DNA from: Sulfitobacter sp. BSw21498 | GTDB taxonomy: Bacteria; Pseudomonadota; Alphaproteobacteria; Rhodobacterales; Rhodobacteraceae | DNA length: 64,000 bases | Assembly (NCBI RefSeq): GCF_006064855.1 | Contig: NZ_CP040753.1 | Span: forward strand, 2,108,001-2,172,000 | Direction: 5' to 3' | Shown: positions 1-9,760 of the stretch, piece after piece | How positions within the stretch are numbered: the first letter of the stretch is position 1 | How the letters are laid out: the number at the start of each line of letters is the position of its first letter | Translations under genes and position numbers: made by a program | Notes under the pieces: model-generated | Told to the model about the DNA's origin: nothing | The model's input: the letters and a program-made list of their open reading frames with translations, nothing else | The model's database searches: none

Positions 1-167
1 GGGTTAACGCGCAATATCATCTGCCCTCGCTTGAGAATCCGGTTGACCCCACCCATGGGCTACGCAGTATCGTACATCTGATCAACGGAGCCGTGCACAA
101 GTGCGGACCTGCGACCGGGCAAAGGCTCCTTGCTTGCGCCCCAACACAATAAACCGGGAGACATTCC

Positions 168-1163
168 ATGACCCTTATGACCAAATTCCTCGGCGCCGCT
201 GCGGCAACCGCGCTTAGCGCCGGTGCTGCTTTGGCCGAACCTGCCCTGATCTTCGACCTTGGCGGCAAATTCGACAAATCCTTCAACGAAGCCGCCTTTG
301 CCGGCGCGCAACGCTGGGCCGAAGAAACCGGCGAAAGCTTCCGCGAGATTGAACTGCAGTCCGAAGCGCAGCGTGAACAGGCCCTACGCCGTTTCGCCGA
401 AGCGGGCTCCAACCCCATCGTGATGACCGGCTTTGCCTTTGGTGATGCCCTTGGTCAAGTGGCCGGCGATTACCCCGACACCGATTTCGTCATCATCGAC
501 ATGGTTGTCGATGCGCCGAACGTTCGTTCCGTGGTCTTCAACGAGCACGAAGGGTCCTATCTGGTTGGCATGATGGCGGCGATGGCGTCCGAATCCAACA
601 CGGTCGGCTTTATTGGCGGCATGGATATCCCCCTGATCCGCAAATTCGCCTGTGGCTATGCCCAAGGTGTTCTGGCCGTGAACCCCGACGCGACCGTGAT
701 CTCGAACATGACCGGTTCGACTCCTGCTGCATGGAACGACCCCGTAAAAGGGTCCGAACTGACCAAAGCGCAAATCAGCCAAGGTGCTGACGTTGTGTAT
801 GCGGCTGCTGGCGGCACAGGCGTCGGCGTTCTGCAAACCGCCGCTGACGAAGACATCCTGTCGATCGGCGTGGACAGCAACCAAAACCACCTGCACGCAG
901 GCAAGGTCCTGACCTCGATGATCAAACGCGTGGATAACGCTGTGTATGACGCGATGTCCGACGGCCCCGGCATGGAAAAAGGCTTTAACGTCATGGGCGT
1001 GGGCAACAAAGGCGTGGGCGTTGCGATCGACGAACACAACAAGCCGCTTATCACAGCTGAAATGCAAGCCGCTGTCGACGAAGCTTCGGCCAAGATCGCG
1101 GACGGGTCGCTTGAGGTACATGATTACATGTCCGACGACAGCTGCCCGAGCCTGAGCTTCTAA
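168..1163 (+). CDS. BMP family ABC transporter substrate-binding protein
   Basis: Periplasmic solute-binding protein of the BMP/PnrA (Med) family, which in characterised systems binds nucleosides or related purines and delivers them to a membrane ABC complex. The 331-residue protein opens with a Sec-type signal peptide ending in ALA at residues 21-23. There is no lipobox cysteine, so it should be soluble in the periplasm. The rest is one BMP fold with typical DKSFNEAAF and GVDSNQ stretches. A GGGAG Shine-Dalgarno lies just before the ATG; an in-frame ATG three codons later is also possible. It heads a tight four-gene operon with an ATPase and two permeases. A nucleoside substrate is inferred from the family. 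Confidence 0.93.
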   Translation: MTLMTKFLGAAAATALSAGAALAEPALIFDLGGKFDKSFNEAAFAGAQRWAEETGESFREIELQSEAQREQALRRFAEAGSNPIVMTGFAFGDALGQVAGDYPDTDFVIIDMVVDAPNVRSVVFNEHEGSYLVGMMAAMASESNTVGFIGGMDIPLIRKFACGYAQGVLAVNPDATVISNMTGSTPAAWNDPVKGSELTKAQISQGADVVYAAAGGTGVGVLQTAADEDILSIGVDSNQNHLHAGKVLTSMIKRVDNAVYDAMSDGPGMEKGFNVMGVGNKGVGVAIDEHNKPLITAEMQAAVDEASAKIADGSLEVHDYMSDDSCPSLSF

Positions 1164-1165
1164 GC

Positions 1166-2794
1166 GTGAGCACTCCAACACAGACGGAGCGGCAGGAAAC
1201 TGCCGCTCCGGCGATCGAGCTGAAAGGCATTTCCAAGGCCTTTGGTCCGGTACAGGCCAACAAAGACATCTCTATCCGCGTCATGCCCGGTACAATCCAC
1301 GGGATTATCGGTGAAAACGGTGCGGGCAAATCGACGCTGATGTCGATCCTTTACGGATTCTACAAAGCGGACAAAGGCGACATTTTTATCGCCGGCAAAA
1401 AGACCGATATCCCTGACAGCCAGGCCGCGATTGCCGCAGGCATCGGGATGGTGTTCCAGCACTTTAAACTGGTTGAAAATTTTACGGTTCTGGAAAATAT
1501 CATTCTGGGGGCCGAAGACGGACGGCTGCTGAAACCGTCGCTCGCCAAGGCGCGCAAGTCGCTGTTGAAACTGGCGGATGATTACGGGCTCAAGGTCGAT
1601 CCCGATGCGCTGGTACAAGACATCGGCGTGGGCATGCAGCAACGCGTAGAGATCCTCAAGGCGCTGTATCGTCAGGCAGATATTCTCATTCTGGATGAAC
1701 CCACCGGCGTGTTGACCCCTGCCGAAGCGGATCAATTGTTCCGCATCCTCGGGCGTCTGCGCTCTGAGGGAAAGACGATCATCCTGATCACCCACAAGCT
1801 GCGCGAGATCATGGAAACGACCGACACCGTATCCGTCATGCGCCGTGGCCAGATGACCGCCACCGTCAAAACCGCCGAGACCTCGCCCGCCGAACTGGCC
1901 GAGCTGATGGTCGGCCGCAAGGTCCTGCTGCGTGTGGACAAAAAACCCGCCGCCCCCGGCCCTGTCATTCTGGATATCGAAGGGTTGCGCGTCGTTGATG
2001 AAAAAGGCGTAGAGCGTCTGCGCGGCATTGATCTGCAAGTCCGTGCGGGCGAAATCCTTGGCGTCGCTGGCGTGGCTGGCAACGGGCAATCCGAACTGCT
2101 GGAGGTTCTGGGCGGCTACCGGCCCGGCAAGGGCAGCGTGCGCGTCAATGGCACGGCGCTGGACCTCACCGGCAATAAATCCGACGGCCAGTCGCGCCGC
2201 AATCATGGCATCGCCCACGTCCCCGAAGACCGCCAGCGCGAAGGTCTGATCATGGACTATCAGGCGTGGGAAAACACCGCTTTCGGCTATCACAAAGACC
2301 CCGCCTATCGCAGCGGCCTGCTGATGGACAACGCGGCGATCAAAGCGGACACTGTCGAAAAGATGGAACGTTTCGACGTGCGCCCCCCCAACCCCAAACT
2401 GGCGGCCAAGAACTTTTCGGGCGGCAACCAGCAAAAGATTGTTCTGGCCCGCGAGATCGAACGCAACCCGGACCTGCTGCTGATCGGTCAACCGACCCGT
2501 GGCGTCGACATCGGTGCGATCGAATTCATCCACGAACAGATTGTCGCCCTGCGCGATCAGGGCAAGGCGATCCTGCTGGTGTCGGTCGAGCTGGAGGAAA
2601 TTCTGGCGCTGAGCGATCGGGTTGCCGTCATGTTCGACGGTCAGGTCATGGGCATTCGCGACGCCAGCAAGACCGATGAAAAAGAACTGGGCTTGTTGAT
2701 GGCCGGCATCACCGATACCGATGCGCCCCATTCCATCGACGAAATCGAAGACAATCTGGCCCATGCGGGCGGCGATCCGCATAAGGAAGTGTGA
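1166..2794 (+). CDS. ABC transporter ATP-binding protein, duplicated ABC domains (nucleoside/BMP type)
   Basis: Energising subunit of the BMP-type importer, on the inner face of the membrane. The 542 residues hold two ABC domains in tandem, as in ribose- and nucleoside-type importers. Domain 1 has Walker A GENGAGKST (49-57), a signature-like IGVGMQQR (153-160) and Walker B ILILDEPT (173-180). Domain 2 has a degenerate P-loop (GVAGNGQSE) and a clean signature NFSGGNQQK, with LLLIGQPTRG in the Walker B position. The degenerate second P-loop is usual for this family and suggests one hydrolytic site. The start is a GTG two bases after the stop of the binding protein; the permease start follows the stop with one base between. 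Confidence 0.94.
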   Translation: MSTPTQTERQETAAPAIELKGISKAFGPVQANKDISIRVMPGTIHGIIGENGAGKSTLMSILYGFYKADKGDIFIAGKKTDIPDSQAAIAAGIGMVFQHFKLVENFTVLENIILGAEDGRLLKPSLAKARKSLLKLADDYGLKVDPDALVQDIGVGMQQRVEILKALYRQADILILDEPTGVLTPAEADQLFRILGRLRSEGKTIILITHKLREIMETTDTVSVMRRGQMTATVKTAETSPAELAELMVGRKVLLRVDKKPAAPGPVILDIEGLRVVDEKGVERLRGIDLQVRAGEILGVAGVAGNGQSELLEVLGGYRPGKGSVRVNGTALDLTGNKSDGQSRRNHGIAHVPEDRQREGLIMDYQAWENTAFGYHKDPAYRSGLLMDNAAIKADTVEKMERFDVRPPNPKLAAKNFSGGNQQKIVLAREIERNPDLLLIGQPTRGVDIGAIEFIHEQIVALRDQGKAILLVSVELEEILALSDRVAVMFDGQVMGIRDASKTDEKELGLLMAGITDTDAPHSIDEIEDNLAHAGGDPHKEV

Positions 2795-2795
2795 C

Positions 2796-3926
2796 ATGGA
2801 CGTAATGCCAAAATGGGCCGAGGTCGTCCTCGTGCCTTTGATATCGCTTTTGCTGGCAGCGATCCTGTCGGCGCTGGTCATTCTGGGCATCGGTGAAGAC
2901 CCCGTTGCCGCCGTTAAACTGATGGTAACCGGCGCTTTGGGCAGCACCTATGGGTGGGGCTATACGCTGTATTACGCCACCAACTTTATGTTCACCGGCC
3001 TGTGCGTCGCCATCGCCTTTCATGCGCGGCTGTTCAATATCGGCGGCGAAGGTCAGGCAATGCTGGGCGGTTTGGGTGTGGCGCTCGCCTGTTTGTATAT
3101 CCCGTGGCCCCACTGGTCGCTGGCGCTTTTTGGTGCCACTGCGATGGCGGCTGTCTTTGGTGCCGCATGGGCCGCGATCCCCGCGTTCCTGCAAGCCAAG
3201 CGCGGCAGCCATATCGTGATCACAACGATCATGTTCAACTTTATTGCCGCCGCGGCACTGAACTATATTCTGGTCAACATGCTGCGCCCTCAAGGCAGCA
3301 TGGACCCTGCGACCGCCCGCTTTCCTGACGCGACAAAACTGCCAACGTTGCACGATCTTCTGGCCCCGCTCGGGATCGAATTTTCCAAGGCGGCACCGGC
3401 CAATATCTCGCTTTTGGTGGCGGTTGCGGCCTGTATCTTCTTGTGGGTGCTGATCTGGCGCACGCGGCTTGGCTATGAAATCCGCGCCTATGGCCATTCG
3501 GAATCGGCTGCGAAATACGCCGGTATCTCTCCGGTCAAGATCACCATGATCGCGATGACCATCTCGGGTGGTCTGGCGGGGATGATGGCGATTAACAACG
3601 TCATGGGCGAAGCCGAACGGCTGGTCTTGAACGCCACGGAAGGCGCGGGCTTTATCGGCATCGCTGTTGCACTGATGGGGCGTAGCCATCCTTTGGGCGT
3701 GTTCCTTGCCGCGATCCTGTTCGGGTTCCTCTATCAGGGCGGCGCGGAACTGGCGCTCTGGACCTCGATCCCGCGCGAGTTGATCGTCGTGATCCAGGCG
3801 CTGGTGATCCTCTTTACCGGCGCATTGGACAATATGGTGCGTATGCCGCTCGAGAAAATCTTTTTGGCGCTGCGCGCCGCACGCGCCCCCAAGCCTGAAC
3901 GCAAACCGGTGGAGCCAGCGGAATAA
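2796..3926 (+). CDS. ABC transporter permease (BMP/nucleoside type), subunit 1
   Basis: Integral membrane permease of the BPD_transp_2 family, 376 residues, with many hydrophobic helices and the cytoplasmic loop EIRAYGHSESAAKYAG that contacts the ATPase in this family. The open frame extends 25 codons further upstream inside the ATPase gene. I chose the ATG at 2796 because it follows the ATPase stop by one base and begins a typical N-terminal membrane helix. It forms a heterodimer with the next gene, whose ATG overlaps this stop (TAATG). Confidence 0.93.
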   Translation: MDVMPKWAEVVLVPLISLLLAAILSALVILGIGEDPVAAVKLMVTGALGSTYGWGYTLYYATNFMFTGLCVAIAFHARLFNIGGEGQAMLGGLGVALACLYIPWPHWSLALFGATAMAAVFGAAWAAIPAFLQAKRGSHIVITTIMFNFIAAAALNYILVNMLRPQGSMDPATARFPDATKLPTLHDLLAPLGIEFSKAAPANISLLVAVAACIFLWVLIWRTRLGYEIRAYGHSESAAKYAGISPVKITMIAMTISGGLAGMMAINNVMGEAERLVLNATEGAGFIGIAVALMGRSHPLGVFLAAILFGFLYQGGAELALWTSIPRELIVVIQALVILFTGALDNMVRMPLEKIFLALRAARAPKPERKPVEPAE

Positions 3927-4894
3927 TGGATTACATCACGCTCATCCAACTGTTCGACAGCACCGTGCGCCTTGCGACACCATTGCTGCTGGCGTGCCTT
4001 GCCGGTCTGTTTTCAGAACGTGCAGGCATTTTCGACATCGGCCTTGATGGCAAGATGCTGGCGGCGGCATTCTTTTCGGCGGCAGTGGCGTCACTGACGG
4101 GTAACGTCTGGCTGGGGCTGTTGGCGGGGATCGCGGCGTCGATGGCGCTGAGCCTGCTGCACGGGCTTGCATCGATTACCTTTCGGGGCAACCAGCTGAT
4201 TTCAGGCGTTGCGATCAACTTTCTCGCGGCGGGGCTGACCGTTCTGATCGCGCAAGACTGGTTCCAGCAAGGCGGGCGTACGCCGTCGCTGATCGGCGGG
4301 GCGCGGTTCAGCCCGATCACCCTGCCTTTCGCTGACGACATTGCTCAAACACCCATCATCGGACCGCTCTACGCCGAGCTGATCTCGGGTCACTCGATCC
4401 TTGTCTATATGGCGTTCCTTGCGGTGCCTGCGACGTGGTGGCTGCTCTATCGTACACGTTTCGGCCTGCGCCTGCGCGCGGTGGGTGAAAACCCTGCGGC
4501 AGTCGATACGGCGGGGGTTTCCGTCGTTGGCCTGCGCTATGCGGCGGTGTTGATCTGCGGCGTGCTTTGCGGCGTTGCGGGCGCGTATCTTAGCACAGCG
4601 CTTCAGGCCGGCTTTATCAAGGACATGTCCGCAGGCCGTGGCTATATCGCATTGGCGGCGCTGATCTTTGCGAAATGGCGCCCGTGGTACGCGCTATGGG
4701 CGACGCTGCTGTTCGGCCTGTTCGGTGCGCTTGAAACCCGCCCCGACGTGATCGAGGCGCTGGTGAACTTCAAGGTTCAGGGGCAGTTGCTCGCGGCCCT
4801 TCCCTATGTGATGACCGTGATCATTCTGGCGGGCTTCGTCGGCAAGGCGATCCCGCCGCGTGCCGGTGGCGAGCCCTACGTGAAAGAACGCTAA
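3926..4894 (+). CDS. ABC transporter permease (BMP/nucleoside type), subunit 2
   Basis: Second membrane permease of the importer, 322 residues, shorter than its partner as is normal for this transporter type. It has about eight to ten hydrophobic segments and the conserved loop LRAVGENPAAVDTAGV, which corresponds to RAYGHSESAAKYAG in the first permease. Its ATG overlaps the preceding TAA by one base, so the two permeases are translationally coupled. It is the last gene of the operon; an inverted repeat without a T run (arms TGCGCCG and CGGCGCA, about 4901-4929) follows in the 79-bp gap. Confidence 0.92.
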   Translation: MDYITLIQLFDSTVRLATPLLLACLAGLFSERAGIFDIGLDGKMLAAAFFSAAVASLTGNVWLGLLAGIAASMALSLLHGLASITFRGNQLISGVAINFLAAGLTVLIAQDWFQQGGRTPSLIGGARFSPITLPFADDIAQTPIIGPLYAELISGHSILVYMAFLAVPATWWLLYRTRFGLRLRAVGENPAAVDTAGVSVVGLRYAAVLICGVLCGVAGAYLSTALQAGFIKDMSAGRGYIALAALIFAKWRPWYALWATLLFGLFGALETRPDVIEALVNFKVQGQLLAALPYVMTVIILAGFVGKAIPPRAGGEPYVKER

Positions 4895-4973
4895 CTCTCG
4901 TTGCGCCGTTGCAAATTGCGGCGGCGCAGCATCCGCGATTGATTTCAACCTTTCGATCGGACTAACTGCGTCT

Positions 4974-5882
4974 ATGCAAATTTATCTGCCCATCGCCGAA
5001 TTGTCGGTCAACGCGTTCCTCCTTTTGGGGTTGGGCGGGATTGTGGGCGTTCTATCCGGCATGTTCGGCGTCGGAGGCGGGTTTCTGATCACGCCCCTGC
5101 TGTTTTTTATCGGCATCCCCCCAGCGGTGGCCGTGGCCACAGGCGCGAACCAGATTGTGGCGTCGTCGTTTTCGGCGCTGTTGGTGCATCTTAAACGCAA
5201 GACGGTTGATCTGCGCATGGGCAGCGTCTTGCTGGCGGGCGGTCTGGTCGGGGCTGCGGCTGGTGTCACGATCTTTAACTACCTCAAATCGCTGGGCCAG
5301 GTCGATCTGCTGGTAAACCTTTGCTACGTCGTTTTCCTTGGGATCATCGGCGGGCTGATGTTGATTGAATCGCTGAACGCGATGTACAAGACACGCACCG
5401 GAAAACGCCCCCCGCGCAAGAAACACACGTGGATACAAAAGCTGCCATTCAAGATGCGCTTTCGGGTTACGGGGCTTTATATCTCGGTCATTCCACCACT
5501 GCTGGTCGGGGCCTTTGTCGGGCTTCTGGCCGCGATCATGGGCGTTGGCGGCGGCTTTATCATGGTGCCCGCGATGATCTATCTGCTGGGGATGCCGACC
5601 AAAGTCGTTGTCGGCACGTCGCTGTTCCAGATCATCTTTGTCGCAGCATTTACCACGATGTTACATGCCACCACCAACTATACCGTCGATATCGTGCTGG
5701 CCGTGCTGCTGCTGATCGGTGGCGTCATCGGCGCACAGTTCGGCACTACCCTTGGGACCAAGCTCAAGGCGGAACAGCTGCGCATCCTGTTGGCGCTTTT
5801 GGTGCTGATCGTCTGCGGCAAGCTGGCGCTGGACCTGCTGTTGCAACCGGCTGAACTTTACTCCATCGGGTTCAAATCATGA
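4974..5882 (+). CDS. TauE/SafE family sulfite exporter-like permease
   Basis: Inner-membrane protein of the TauE/SafE (DUF81) family, whose characterised members export sulfite, sulfoacetate or related organosulfur anions. The 302 residues show the internal duplication of the family: the glycine-rich motif GMFGVGGGFLITP near residue 30 recurs as AIMGVGGGFIMVP near residue 188, each starting a half with three to four helices. A basic loop of about 25 residues (TRTGKRPPRKKH) separates the halves. It overlaps the next gene by four bases. The substrate cannot be read from the sequence; in roseobacters this pair is commonly seen as a unit. Confidence 0.88.
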   Translation: MQIYLPIAELSVNAFLLLGLGGIVGVLSGMFGVGGGFLITPLLFFIGIPPAVAVATGANQIVASSFSALLVHLKRKTVDLRMGSVLLAGGLVGAAAGVTIFNYLKSLGQVDLLVNLCYVVFLGIIGGLMLIESLNAMYKTRTGKRPPRKKHTWIQKLPFKMRFRVTGLYISVIPPLLVGAFVGLLAAIMGVGGGFIMVPAMIYLLGMPTKVVVGTSLFQIIFVAAFTTMLHATTNYTVDIVLAVLLLIGGVIGAQFGTTLGTKLKAEQLRILLALLVLIVCGKLALDLLLQPAELYSIGFKS

Positions 5883-6649
5883 TCCGTTGGCGTGCTTTAA
5901 TCGCTGCAGTCCTGACCTGCATCGCGTTCTCTGCGCTCGCCGAAGAGGCAATCGTTTTGGGGCTGAACCAAAGCGAAGTATCTATCTCGACCAACTTTAA
6001 CGGGTCCGAGATCATCATTTTTGGCGCGGTTAAACGCGAGGAGCCTATCCCAGAGGGCCCCGAGCTTGAGGTCGTGGTTACCGTTTCGGGCCCGTCTGCC
6101 CCCGTGACAGTCCGGCGCAAGGAAAAGACTTTTGGCATCTGGATTAACACCGCTGCCGTAGAGGTGGACCGCGCCCCCAGCTTCTACGCCGTCGCCACCA
6201 GCGGCCCACTCCAAGACGTCCTGAGCCGCACCGAAGACCTGCGCTACAAAATCTCTGTGCCCCGTGCCATCCGATCTGTCGGGGCCCCGATGGATATCGA
6301 GGATTCCGCCGCCTTTTCAGACGCGCTGATCCGTATCCGCAGCAACGCAAACCAGTACCAGCTGGACGAAGCAGGCGTGAGCGTTGACGAACAAACCCTG
6401 TTCCGGGCGACGGTACAGCTGCCCGCATCATTGATAGAGGGCGACTATAATACCCGCATTTTCCTGACCCGTGGCGGATCGGTCGTGGCCCAATACGGGA
6501 CGTTAATCGACGTGCGCAAGGTCGGGTTGGAACGTTGGCTTTACAACATGTCGCGTGAAAACGCGCTGCTATACGGGCTGATGTCACTCGCCATCGCTAT
6601 TGCCGCAGGATGGGGTGCATCTGCCATCTTTGGTGCGCTGCGCCGCTAA
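5879..6649 (+). CDS. TIGR02186 family membrane-anchored protein
   Basis: A 256-residue protein of unknown function of the TIGR02186 type, which is regularly found beside TauE/SafE permeases. It has an N-terminal signal peptide (cleavage expected after ALA near residue 20), a largely beta-strand periplasmic region containing KREEPIPEGPELEVVVTVSG, and one C-terminal membrane helix (about 233-254). The ATG overlaps the permease stop (ATGA), so the two are probably made together, with the protein acting as an accessory of the exporter on the periplasmic side. That role is inference from context. Confidence 0.82.
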   Translation: MIRWRALIAAVLTCIAFSALAEEAIVLGLNQSEVSISTNFNGSEIIIFGAVKREEPIPEGPELEVVVTVSGPSAPVTVRRKEKTFGIWINTAAVEVDRAPSFYAVATSGPLQDVLSRTEDLRYKISVPRAIRSVGAPMDIEDSAAFSDALIRIRSNANQYQLDEAGVSVDEQTLFRATVQLPASLIEGDYNTRIFLTRGGSVVAQYGTLIDVRKVGLERWLYNMSRENALLYGLMSLAIAIAAGWGASAIFGALRR

Positions 6650-6681
6650 GTGGCGGTGCAGGGAGCAGCCAAAACCAGCCT

Positions 6682-8220
6682 TTATGCGGCGGGGTCATCC
6701 GTCTGCACATCAAGGCTGAGCGGTGCCGCAGGGGCTGCACGCAAGTCATCTACTCGCAACACGCCCGACGGTTTCGACAGACGGTTACGCACCACCCAAA
6801 TCAGGCGCTCCTGCGCACGGGTGATCGCCACATAGGCAAGGCGCTTCCACAGGGGTTGCCCCGCCTCAGACCGGCCCATACGCGCCGCTGCGAACAGATC
6901 GGGTGCAAACACCTGCACTGTATCCCACTGGCTGCCCTGCGCCTTGTGGATGGTGACGGCAGCCCCGTGCAAGAACGTGGCCCCCATGCGCGCGGCAAAG
7001 GGGATGAACGGCTCTTCCTCGTCCGGTTTTTCGATCTTTACGATGGACGCGGCAGAGATCTGAGGGTCTTCGGCCCCCATCACATGCAGGCGGCTGAAAC
7101 CCGGCTTGCGACCATTGCCCAGATAGACGACCTGCGCGCCTTTGATCAGGCCTCGTGCTTCGAGGTCCAGCCGTTTCTTGCGGTGTTTCAGTGGCAGCTC
7201 GATCCCGTCACAAATCAGCGGCTCGCCTTCCAATAGGGCGTCTTCTGGCGCCCCATAAACCGCCCGGAATGCGTTGATCAGCCGGATGCGCGTCGCATTG
7301 CGCCAGACCAGCACAGGCGAACGCGCCATCAGGTCAACCTCTACCCGCTGGCCCCAGACCACGCGGTCATCTTTCTTTGACGCGTCTTCGATCATGCGTT
7401 CGAACTGCTCGAATGTCAGCGCCGGATCGGCAAGCGCGTGCGCCAGATCAAGGATCGGGTTGTCGGCCTTCTGCCGGTGGATACGGCTCAGGTTCAACAC
7501 GCGTTCTTTGGGTAGTTTTTCGAACACCATCGTGCCGGACTGCCCCACGGGGGCCAGCTGTGCCGGATCGCCAAATAGCAGTAGCGTCGGGAAAATCTCT
7601 TTTAGATCCTCGAACTGCTTGTCATCCAGCATAGAGCTTTCATCGACGAAACCGATGTCGAGCGGTTCTTCGCGGCGTTTCCATCCGGTGATGAAATCAC
7701 TGCCGCGCAGCCCCGCTGCAGCCAATGCGCCGGGGATTGATTTGTTTTTCTGATAGAACGCCAGTGCCCTATCCAACGCAATCTCGTTCATCCCCTCAAT
7801 CACCGGACGGTCGCCGTTGCCTGCCAGCCACTCTGCGATGCGTTCATATTCGGGGTCATACACAGGGGTATAGAGGATACGGTGGATCGTGGTCGCCGGC
7901 ACACCGCGCAAACGCAGGACCGATGCCGCCTTGTTGGTGGGCGCGAGGATCGCCAGCGTGCGCTTGTCTTTCTTTTTGCGTTCATAGTCACCCGACACGA
8001 TGTCGACGCCCGCGTTTTCCAATGCCTTGTACAGCTCTGCCAGCAGCAGAGTCTTGCCCGACCCCGCCTTGCCGGTCACCGCCAGCACCTGATCTGCACC
8101 GCCCGCAGGCGGCATCAGCAAGTTGTCATCAAGATCAATGCCCGCATGGCGCAACATTTCGGCTACGCTATCAAAAGCAGCGGCCTGATCGTCGGAATAG
8201 GTAAGGGCAGGTACTGTCAT
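6682..8220 (-). CDS. ATP-dependent RecD-like DNA helicase (superfamily 1)
   Basis: A 512-residue SF1B-type helicase. Visible motifs are Walker A GKAGSGKT (about 51-58), motif Ia APTNKAAS, Walker B with VDESSML, motif III LLFGDPAQLAP, and a C-terminal UvrD_C_2-like region with IHKAQGSQWD and YVAITRAQERL. This order matches the RecD/Pif1/Dda group, but the protein lacks the long N-terminal region of RecD2, so it is a short stand-alone helicase. It should act on DNA ends or replication intermediates. It converges on the TIGR02186 gene with 32 bp between. No partner gene identifies a specific repair pathway. Confidence 0.9.
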   Translation of the reverse strand: MTVPALTYSDDQAAAFDSVAEMLRHAGIDLDDNLLMPPAGGADQVLAVTGKAGSGKTLLLAELYKALENAGVDIVSGDYERKKKDKRTLAILAPTNKAASVLRLRGVPATTIHRILYTPVYDPEYERIAEWLAGNGDRPVIEGMNEIALDRALAFYQKNKSIPGALAAAGLRGSDFITGWKRREEPLDIGFVDESSMLDDKQFEDLKEIFPTLLLFGDPAQLAPVGQSGTMVFEKLPKERVLNLSRIHRQKADNPILDLAHALADPALTFEQFERMIEDASKKDDRVVWGQRVEVDLMARSPVLVWRNATRIRLINAFRAVYGAPEDALLEGEPLICDGIELPLKHRKKRLDLEARGLIKGAQVVYLGNGRKPGFSRLHVMGAEDPQISAASIVKIEKPDEEEPFIPFAARMGATFLHGAAVTIHKAQGSQWDTVQVFAPDLFAAARMGRSEAGQPLWKRLAYVAITRAQERLIWVVRNRLSKPSGVLRVDDLRAAPAAPLSLDVQTDDPAA

Positions 8221-8322
8221 GGCGCGACCCTAGTTGAGCGCCGCGCCGGGGGCCAGATGGCATCACGGTTATTCGCACATTCAGCTTGCGCCACAACGTC
8301 CCTGCGAGGCCCGAAACGCAAA

Positions 8323-8355
8323 ACACCCGCACGCCGGGATGCGGCGCACGGGTGT
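8323..8355 (-). terminator. Rho-independent terminator of ccr
   Basis: Inverted repeat with outer arms ACACCCG and CGGGTGT and an inner GC-rich stem. On the minus strand it is followed by GTTTTGCG. It lies 34 bases after the ccr stop. Confidence 0.7.
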
Positions 8356-8388
8356 CTGGTCAGTGCCCCCGCGAAATGAGCTGTCTGA

Positions 8389-9669
8389 TTATTTTTTCGC
8401 GTCCAGCGCGTCTTCGAGAGTGCGCAGGCCGGTTTTAGGCGACTGCACCAGCACCGACATGTTGCCGGGCTTGTGTTCGTTTGCCAGCATCTTCATGTGC
8501 GCGTCAGGCAGATCGGCCCAAGTGAACACTTCGGACATGCATGGATCAAGACGGCGTTCGACCATCAGCTTGTTCGCCGCCGACGCCTGCTTGAGGTGGG
8601 CAAAGTGGCTGCCCTGCAAGCGCTTCTGGTGCATCCACATATAGCGCACGTCGAACGTCAGGTTAAAGCCCGAGGTCCCCGCGCAGATCACGACCATGCC
8701 GCCCTTTTTGCAGACAAAGGTGGATACAGGGAATGTCGCCTCGCCGGGGTGTTCAAACACCATATCGACGTTCACACCCTTGCCGGTGATCTCCCAGATT
8801 GCGGCACCGAATTTGCGCGCCTCTTTGAACCACGCGGCGTATTCGGGCGTGTTCACGGTGGGCATCTGGCCCCAGCAGTTGAAGTCCTTGCGGTTCAACA
8901 CGCCTTTGGCGCCCAGATCCATCACAAAGTCACGCTTGGATTCGTCCGAAATCACACCGATCGCATTGGCACCTGCGGTATTGATCAACTGGATCGCATA
9001 AGACCCCAGACCACCCGATGCGCCCCAGACCAGAACGTTCTGACCAGGTTTCAGATCGTGCGGCTCGTGGCCAAACAGCATCCGGTACGCAGTGGCCAGC
9101 GTCAGCGTGTAGCACGCCGCCTCTTCCCATGTCAGGTGCTTGGGGCGTGGCATAAGCTGCTGCGCCTGAACGTTGGTGAACTGTGCAAACGACCCGTCGG
9201 GTGTCTCGTAGCCCCAGATGCGCTGGCTCGGGGAATACATCGGATCGCCGCCGTTGCACTCTTCGTCGTCGCCGTCATCCTGGTTGCAGTGGATCACGAC
9301 CTCGTCGCCGATCTTCCAGCGCTTAACCTTGTCACCGACGGCCCAGACGATACCGGACGCATCAGAGCCCGCGATGTGGAAGGGCTGCTTGTGCCCGTCA
9401 AACGGGCTAATCGGTTTGCCCAACGCAGCCCAGACACCGTTATAGTTCACACCCGCTGCCATCACGAGGACAAGCACTTCGTTACTGTCGAGCGTCGGCA
9501 CGTCCACGACTTCTTCGAGCATCGCCGTATTGGGATTCCCGTGACGTTCCTTGCGGATGGTCCATGCGTACATCTGCTTGGGAACATAGCCCATCGGAGG
9601 AATTTCCCCGATTTCGTAAAGGTCTTTTTCCGGAGCGTCATATTGCGCGATATTCGTGTCCAAGGCCAT
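8389..9669 (-). CDS. ccr: Crotonyl-CoA carboxylase/reductase
   Basis: Key enzyme of the ethylmalonyl-CoA pathway: reductive carboxylation of crotonyl-CoA with CO2 and NADPH to (2S)-ethylmalonyl-CoA. The 426-residue cytoplasmic protein belongs to the MDR superfamily. An N-terminal GroES-like domain carries the family's YAWTIRKERHGNP and GVNYNGVWAALG; the nucleotide-binding motif GASGGLGSYA lies at 216-225. The frame opens 28 codons upstream, but the ATG at 9669 has a GGAGA Shine-Dalgarno and starts the conserved MALDTNIAQYDAPEKDL region. It stands alone with its own terminator. Other pathway genes lie at 11388 (mutase), 23525 and 25167, so acetyl-CoA assimilation by this route is well supported. 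Confidence 0.95.
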   Translation of the reverse strand: MALDTNIAQYDAPEKDLYEIGEIPPMGYVPKQMYAWTIRKERHGNPNTAMLEEVVDVPTLDSNEVLVLVMAAGVNYNGVWAALGKPISPFDGHKQPFHIAGSDASGIVWAVGDKVKRWKIGDEVVIHCNQDDGDDEECNGGDPMYSPSQRIWGYETPDGSFAQFTNVQAQQLMPRPKHLTWEEAACYTLTLATAYRMLFGHEPHDLKPGQNVLVWGASGGLGSYAIQLINTAGANAIGVISDESKRDFVMDLGAKGVLNRKDFNCWGQMPTVNTPEYAAWFKEARKFGAAIWEITGKGVNVDMVFEHPGEATFPVSTFVCKKGGMVVICAGTSGFNLTFDVRYMWMHQKRLQGSHFAHLKQASAANKLMVERRLDPCMSEVFTWADLPDAHMKMLANEHKPGNMSVLVQSPKTGLRTLEDALDAKK

Positions 9670-9760
9670 GTCGGTCTCCACAGTCAGAATAGGTTTGTGC
9701 CGCAGTGCAGAATCGCGGCGTCTACAGGTGGAATATGATCCTTGACGCAACAATGCAACA

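Noticed and set aside
1..167. Riboswitch or strong promoter before the BMP transporter
   Set aside because: TTGACC at 43-48 has only a weak -10 partner, and no conserved riboswitch core is visible; not enough for a call.
1160..2947. 595-codon minus-strand frame over the ABC ATPase gene
   Set aside because: The composition (His/Gln/Asp-rich, no domain) is typical of an antisense shadow; the plus strand encodes a clear ATPase.
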